Origin: Pelomonas nitida
GTDB lineage: Bacteria > Pseudomonadota > Gammaproteobacteria > Burkholderiales > Burkholderiaceae_C
Direction: 5' to 3'
Assembly: GCF_043555975.1 (NCBI RefSeq)
Contig: NZ_JBIGIA010000008.1
Location: 1 to 64,000 of the forward strand
DNA: 64,000 nt
The notes below the pieces were generated by a model. It did no database searches. It saw nothing but the letters and a program-made list of their open reading frames with translations, and had not been told where the DNA came from. A program made the translations under genes and the position numbers. This document shows, in pieces, positions 62,094 to 64,000 of the stretch (its first letter is position 1; every line of letters starts with the position of its first letter).

Positions 62094-62665
62094 CACGAGC
62101 CTGCCTTTGCGGGTGCGGCGTCCAGCGGCGGGTAGGTGCGGCCAGGCGCGGGGCCTTCGGCGGCGGCGGTCGGCGCCGCATCGGCGCTGCGCTTTGGCGG
62201 CGGCAGGGCCGTGCGCTCCGCTTCGGTCAGCTCCAGCTTGGGCTGCTTGCGGTTGGGCTTGAAGGTGTTCACGGCCGCGACGAACTCGTTCTCGGTCGGC
62301 AGATCGTCTGGCACCGTGAGCGTCTTCAGCCGGTCACCGTCGAATTCCGCGATGACGAGCCGCTTCTGCGGCGTGGCACCCTGGCGGTTGATGGTGAACG
62401 GGTAGTCCCAGCGCGACTCGTGGAAGATGTCGGTCAGCAGCGGCGAGCCGAGCAGGTCGCGCACCTGGGCCTTGTTCATGCCGGGCTTCACGCGGGCGAC
62501 CATCTCCTTGGTCAGCACATTGCCCTGCACCACCTCGACGCGATAGGGCGTCACGAGGCCCAGCACCTTGTCGCCGGTGACCGAGGGCAACTGGGCCCAG
62601 TTGGGGAGATAAGAACAGCCGCCGAGCAACGCAAGCAGCGGGAGAGAGGCAAGCAAGGGGCGCAT
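62093..62665 (-). CDS. bamE: Outer membrane assembly lipoprotein BamE
   Basis: A 190-residue lipoprotein (lipobox LALLGGCSYLP) of the BAM complex. SmpA/OmlA signatures: VEVVQGNVLTKEMVARVKPGMNKAQVRDLLGSPLLTDIFHESRWDYPF. The C-terminal ~60 residues are a Pro/Ala-rich extension as in many betaproteobacteria. It is divergent from fur, the standard arrangement. Confidence 0.94.
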   Translation of the reverse strand: MRPLLASLPLLALLGGCSYLPNWAQLPSVTGDKVLGLVTPYRVEVVQGNVLTKEMVARVKPGMNKAQVRDLLGSPLLTDIFHESRWDYPFTINRQGATPQKRLVIAEFDGDRLKTLTVPDDLPTENEFVAAVNTFKPNRKQPKLELTEAERTALPPPKRSADAAPTAAAEGPAPGRTYPPLDAAPAKAGS

Positions 62666-62768
62666 CGGGCAGCAGCTGGTGGGGCAGAAAGCACCGGCCG
62701 AAGGCTCGGCTGGCTATGATCGCGCGGATTCTAGCGGTGCGCCCTTCGGCGCTCCGGTCCTTTGCGCC

Positions 62769-63209
62769 ATGCCTTCCTCCGCCAAGACACAGACCAGCGA
62801 CATCAAGAACAGCGGCCTCAAGGCGACGCTGCCGCGCATCAAGATCCTCGAGATCTTCCAGCGCTCGGCGCAGCGACACATGACGGCAGAAGATGTTTAC
62901 AAGGCTTTGCTGGGCGAGGGCGCCGACATCGGCCTGGCGACCGTCTACCGTGTGCTGCAGCAGTTCGAGCAGGCGGGCCTGCTGAGCCGCAACCACTTCG
63001 AGACCGGCAAGGCCGTCTACGAGCTCAATGAGGGCCACCACCACGACCACCTGGTGTGTCTGAACTGCGGCAAGGTCGAGGAATTCTTCGACAAGGGGAT
63101 CGAGGAGCGCCAGCACGCCATCGCGGGCGAGCGCGGCTTCCAGCTCCAGGAACACTCGCTGGCGCTCTACGCCACCTGCGTCAAGAAGGACTGCCCCAAC
63201 CGCAGCTGA
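62769..63209 (+). CDS. fur: Ferric uptake regulator Fur
   Basis: A 146-residue iron-responsive repressor: winged helix (KATLPRIKILEIFQRSAQRHMTAEDVYKALL, then GLATVYRVLQQFEQAGLL) and metal sites (HHHDHLVCLNCGKVEEF; late Cys in YATCVKKDCPNRS). ATG 62769 fits the family. Divergent from bamE over a 103-base region. Confidence 0.96.
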   Translation: MPSSAKTQTSDIKNSGLKATLPRIKILEIFQRSAQRHMTAEDVYKALLGEGADIGLATVYRVLQQFEQAGLLSRNHFETGKAVYELNEGHHHDHLVCLNCGKVEEFFDKGIEERQHAIAGERGFQLQEHSLALYATCVKKDCPNRS

Positions 63210-63237
63210 GCCGGCGGCGGCGCGCTACGAGCGGCGC

Positions 63238-64000
63238 TCAGCCCTCGATCGAGCCGCTGTCGATGGCGCGCTGGTGGCGCTCGACGAATTCCTTGTAGGT
63301 GTCGATACCGCGCAGCTGCAGGATGGTGTTGCGCACGGCGGCCTCCACCAGCACGGCGAGGTTGCGGCCGGCGTCCACGGCGATGACGACCTTGCGCACC
63401 GTCATGCCCAGCACGTCCTCGTGCAGCGGCTCGTAGGGCAGGCGTTCGAAGTCGCGCTCCATCGTCTCCTTGCGCACCAGGTGCACGATGAGCTTGAGGC
63501 GCATCTTGCGGCGCACGGCCGTCTCGCCAAAGATGGCCTTGATGTCCAGCAGCCCGATGCCGCGCACTTCCAGCAGGTTGAGCAGCAGATCGGGGCAGCG
63601 GCCTTCGATGGCGGTCTGCGCGATGCGGAAGAAATCCACCGCGTCGTCGGCGACCAGGCCGTGGCCGCGCGAGATGAGTTCCAGCCCCAGTTCGCTCTTG
63701 CCCAGGCCCGACTCGCCCGTCAACAGCACGCCCAGGCCGAGGATGTCCATGAACACGCCGTGGCGCGTCGTGCGGTTGGCGAACAGTTGCGACAGGTAGC
63801 CGCGCACCAGGTCGATCACATGGCCGGCGGACTCCTTCGTGCGGAACAGCGGAATCTCCGCGCGATCGCACATCGCGACCAGGCGCGGCGGCGCCACCGC
63901 GTCGTCGGCAATGATGATGACCGGCGGCTCCAGCGTGACGATGCGGGAGATGCGCCGGTCCTGGACTTCCGTGCTCTCCTGGCTGAGGTAGGCCACCTCG
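63238..64000 (-). CDS. hprK: HPr kinase/phosphorylase, 5' part beyond window edge
   Basis: About 254 codons are in the window; the N-terminal ~65 residues lie past base 64000. P-loop GESGLGKSELGLELISRGHGLVADDAVDFF, the HprK signature EVRGIGLLDIKAIFGETAVRRKMRLKLIVHL, and a C-terminal RGIDTYKEFVERHQRAI. The Met at 63996 is internal: the frame continues through EVAYLS, conserved inside the family. It phosphorylates HPr-like protein in the incomplete PTS of betaproteobacteria. Convergent with fur (28-nt gap). Confidence 0.93.
   Translation of the reverse strand, partial: EVAYLSQESTEVQDRRISRIVTLEPPVIIIADDAVAPPRLVAMCDRAEIPLFRTKESAGHVIDLVRGYLSQLFANRTTRHGVFMDILGLGVLLTGESGLGKSELGLELISRGHGLVADDAVDFFRIAQTAIEGRCPDLLLNLLEVRGIGLLDIKAIFGETAVRRKMRLKLIVHLVRKETMERDFERLPYEPLHEDVLGMTVRKVVIAVDAGRNLAVLVEAAVRNTILQLRGIDTYKEFVERHQRAIDSGSIEG

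Overview
The window is a chromosomal segment of a high-GC (about 70%) betaproteobacterium. Gene order and protein character suggest Burkholderiales, most like the Roseateles/Mitsuaria/Rubrivivax group (inference). Supporting blocks are lptD-surA-rsmA, thiL-pgpA-pncC, leuS-lptE-holA, exbB-exbD beside leuS, bamE-dapB divergent from fur, an hprK-type kinase, metX-metW and a bufferin operon. No rRNA, tRNA, CRISPR array or intact prophage was found.

Region 1 (1-4430) is a lower-GC, scrambled accessory island. A ~32-bp REP-like motif (GGGGTTTAAATTTGAG...) occurs six times in both orientations and sits at the edges of broken gene pieces: two inverted copies of a filamentous-haemagglutinin/CdiA-like fragment, the first codons of an IS110-type transposase, and the N-terminus of a ParB-like protein. 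Within it lie an intact AIPR-family (abortive infection) protein with an N-terminal nuclease-like motif and an unrecognised membrane protein.

Region 2 (4425-13379) carries a sigma-54 activator of the AcoR type, a 241-bp MITE-like element ending exactly at a stop codon, a pectin-degradation cluster (PL9 and PL1 pectate lyases plus a linked unknown), an AraC regulator read from a TTG start, and an ExaC/AcoD-type aldehyde dehydrogenase preceded by a clear -24/-12 promoter. That promoter connects the dehydrogenase with the activator 5 kb away.

Region 3 (13467-25262) holds an ArsR-SRPBCC operon with an apparently leaderless start inside its own operator, a MAPEG protein, an AmpG-like transporter with a LacI-type operator upstream, a glycerophosphodiesterase, and a peptidoglycan-recycling operon (murQ, ampG-like, digH-like). 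A 1351-residue NACHT-like NTPase with a C-terminal PD-(D/E)XK-type motif is inserted within this operon. It is the best candidate for an undescribed defence gene in the window.

Region 4 (25493-34736) contains a BufA2-BufB-BufC bufferin operon whose precursor is separated from its maturase by an array of hairpins, then a peroxiredoxin coupled to an amidase, a three-gene HlyD/ABC exporter and a chemoreceptor.

Region 5 (34737-46935) has a duplicated structured repeat, then a SAM-II-type riboswitch and terminator in front of metX-metW, a diguanylate cyclase, an M20 peptidase, a LysR regulator, an apparently eroded AmgK-like gene, and lptD-surA-rsmA.

Region 6 (47124-64000) has a secreted guanyl-specific ribonuclease with a barstar-type inhibitor, malic enzyme, thiL-pgpA-pncC, a cupredoxin-like protein with a GGDEF-EAL protein, and a long minus-strand housekeeping run (bamE, dapB, exbB, exbD, leuS, lptE, holA). 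It ends with fur and a cut-off hprK.

Genes that act together: SAM levels (riboswitch) control methionine synthesis. MurQ, the AmpG-like importer and the DigH-like hydrolase recycle cell wall, and the presence of MurQ may explain decay of the alternative AmgK gene. LptD, LptE, SurA and BamE build the outer membrane.
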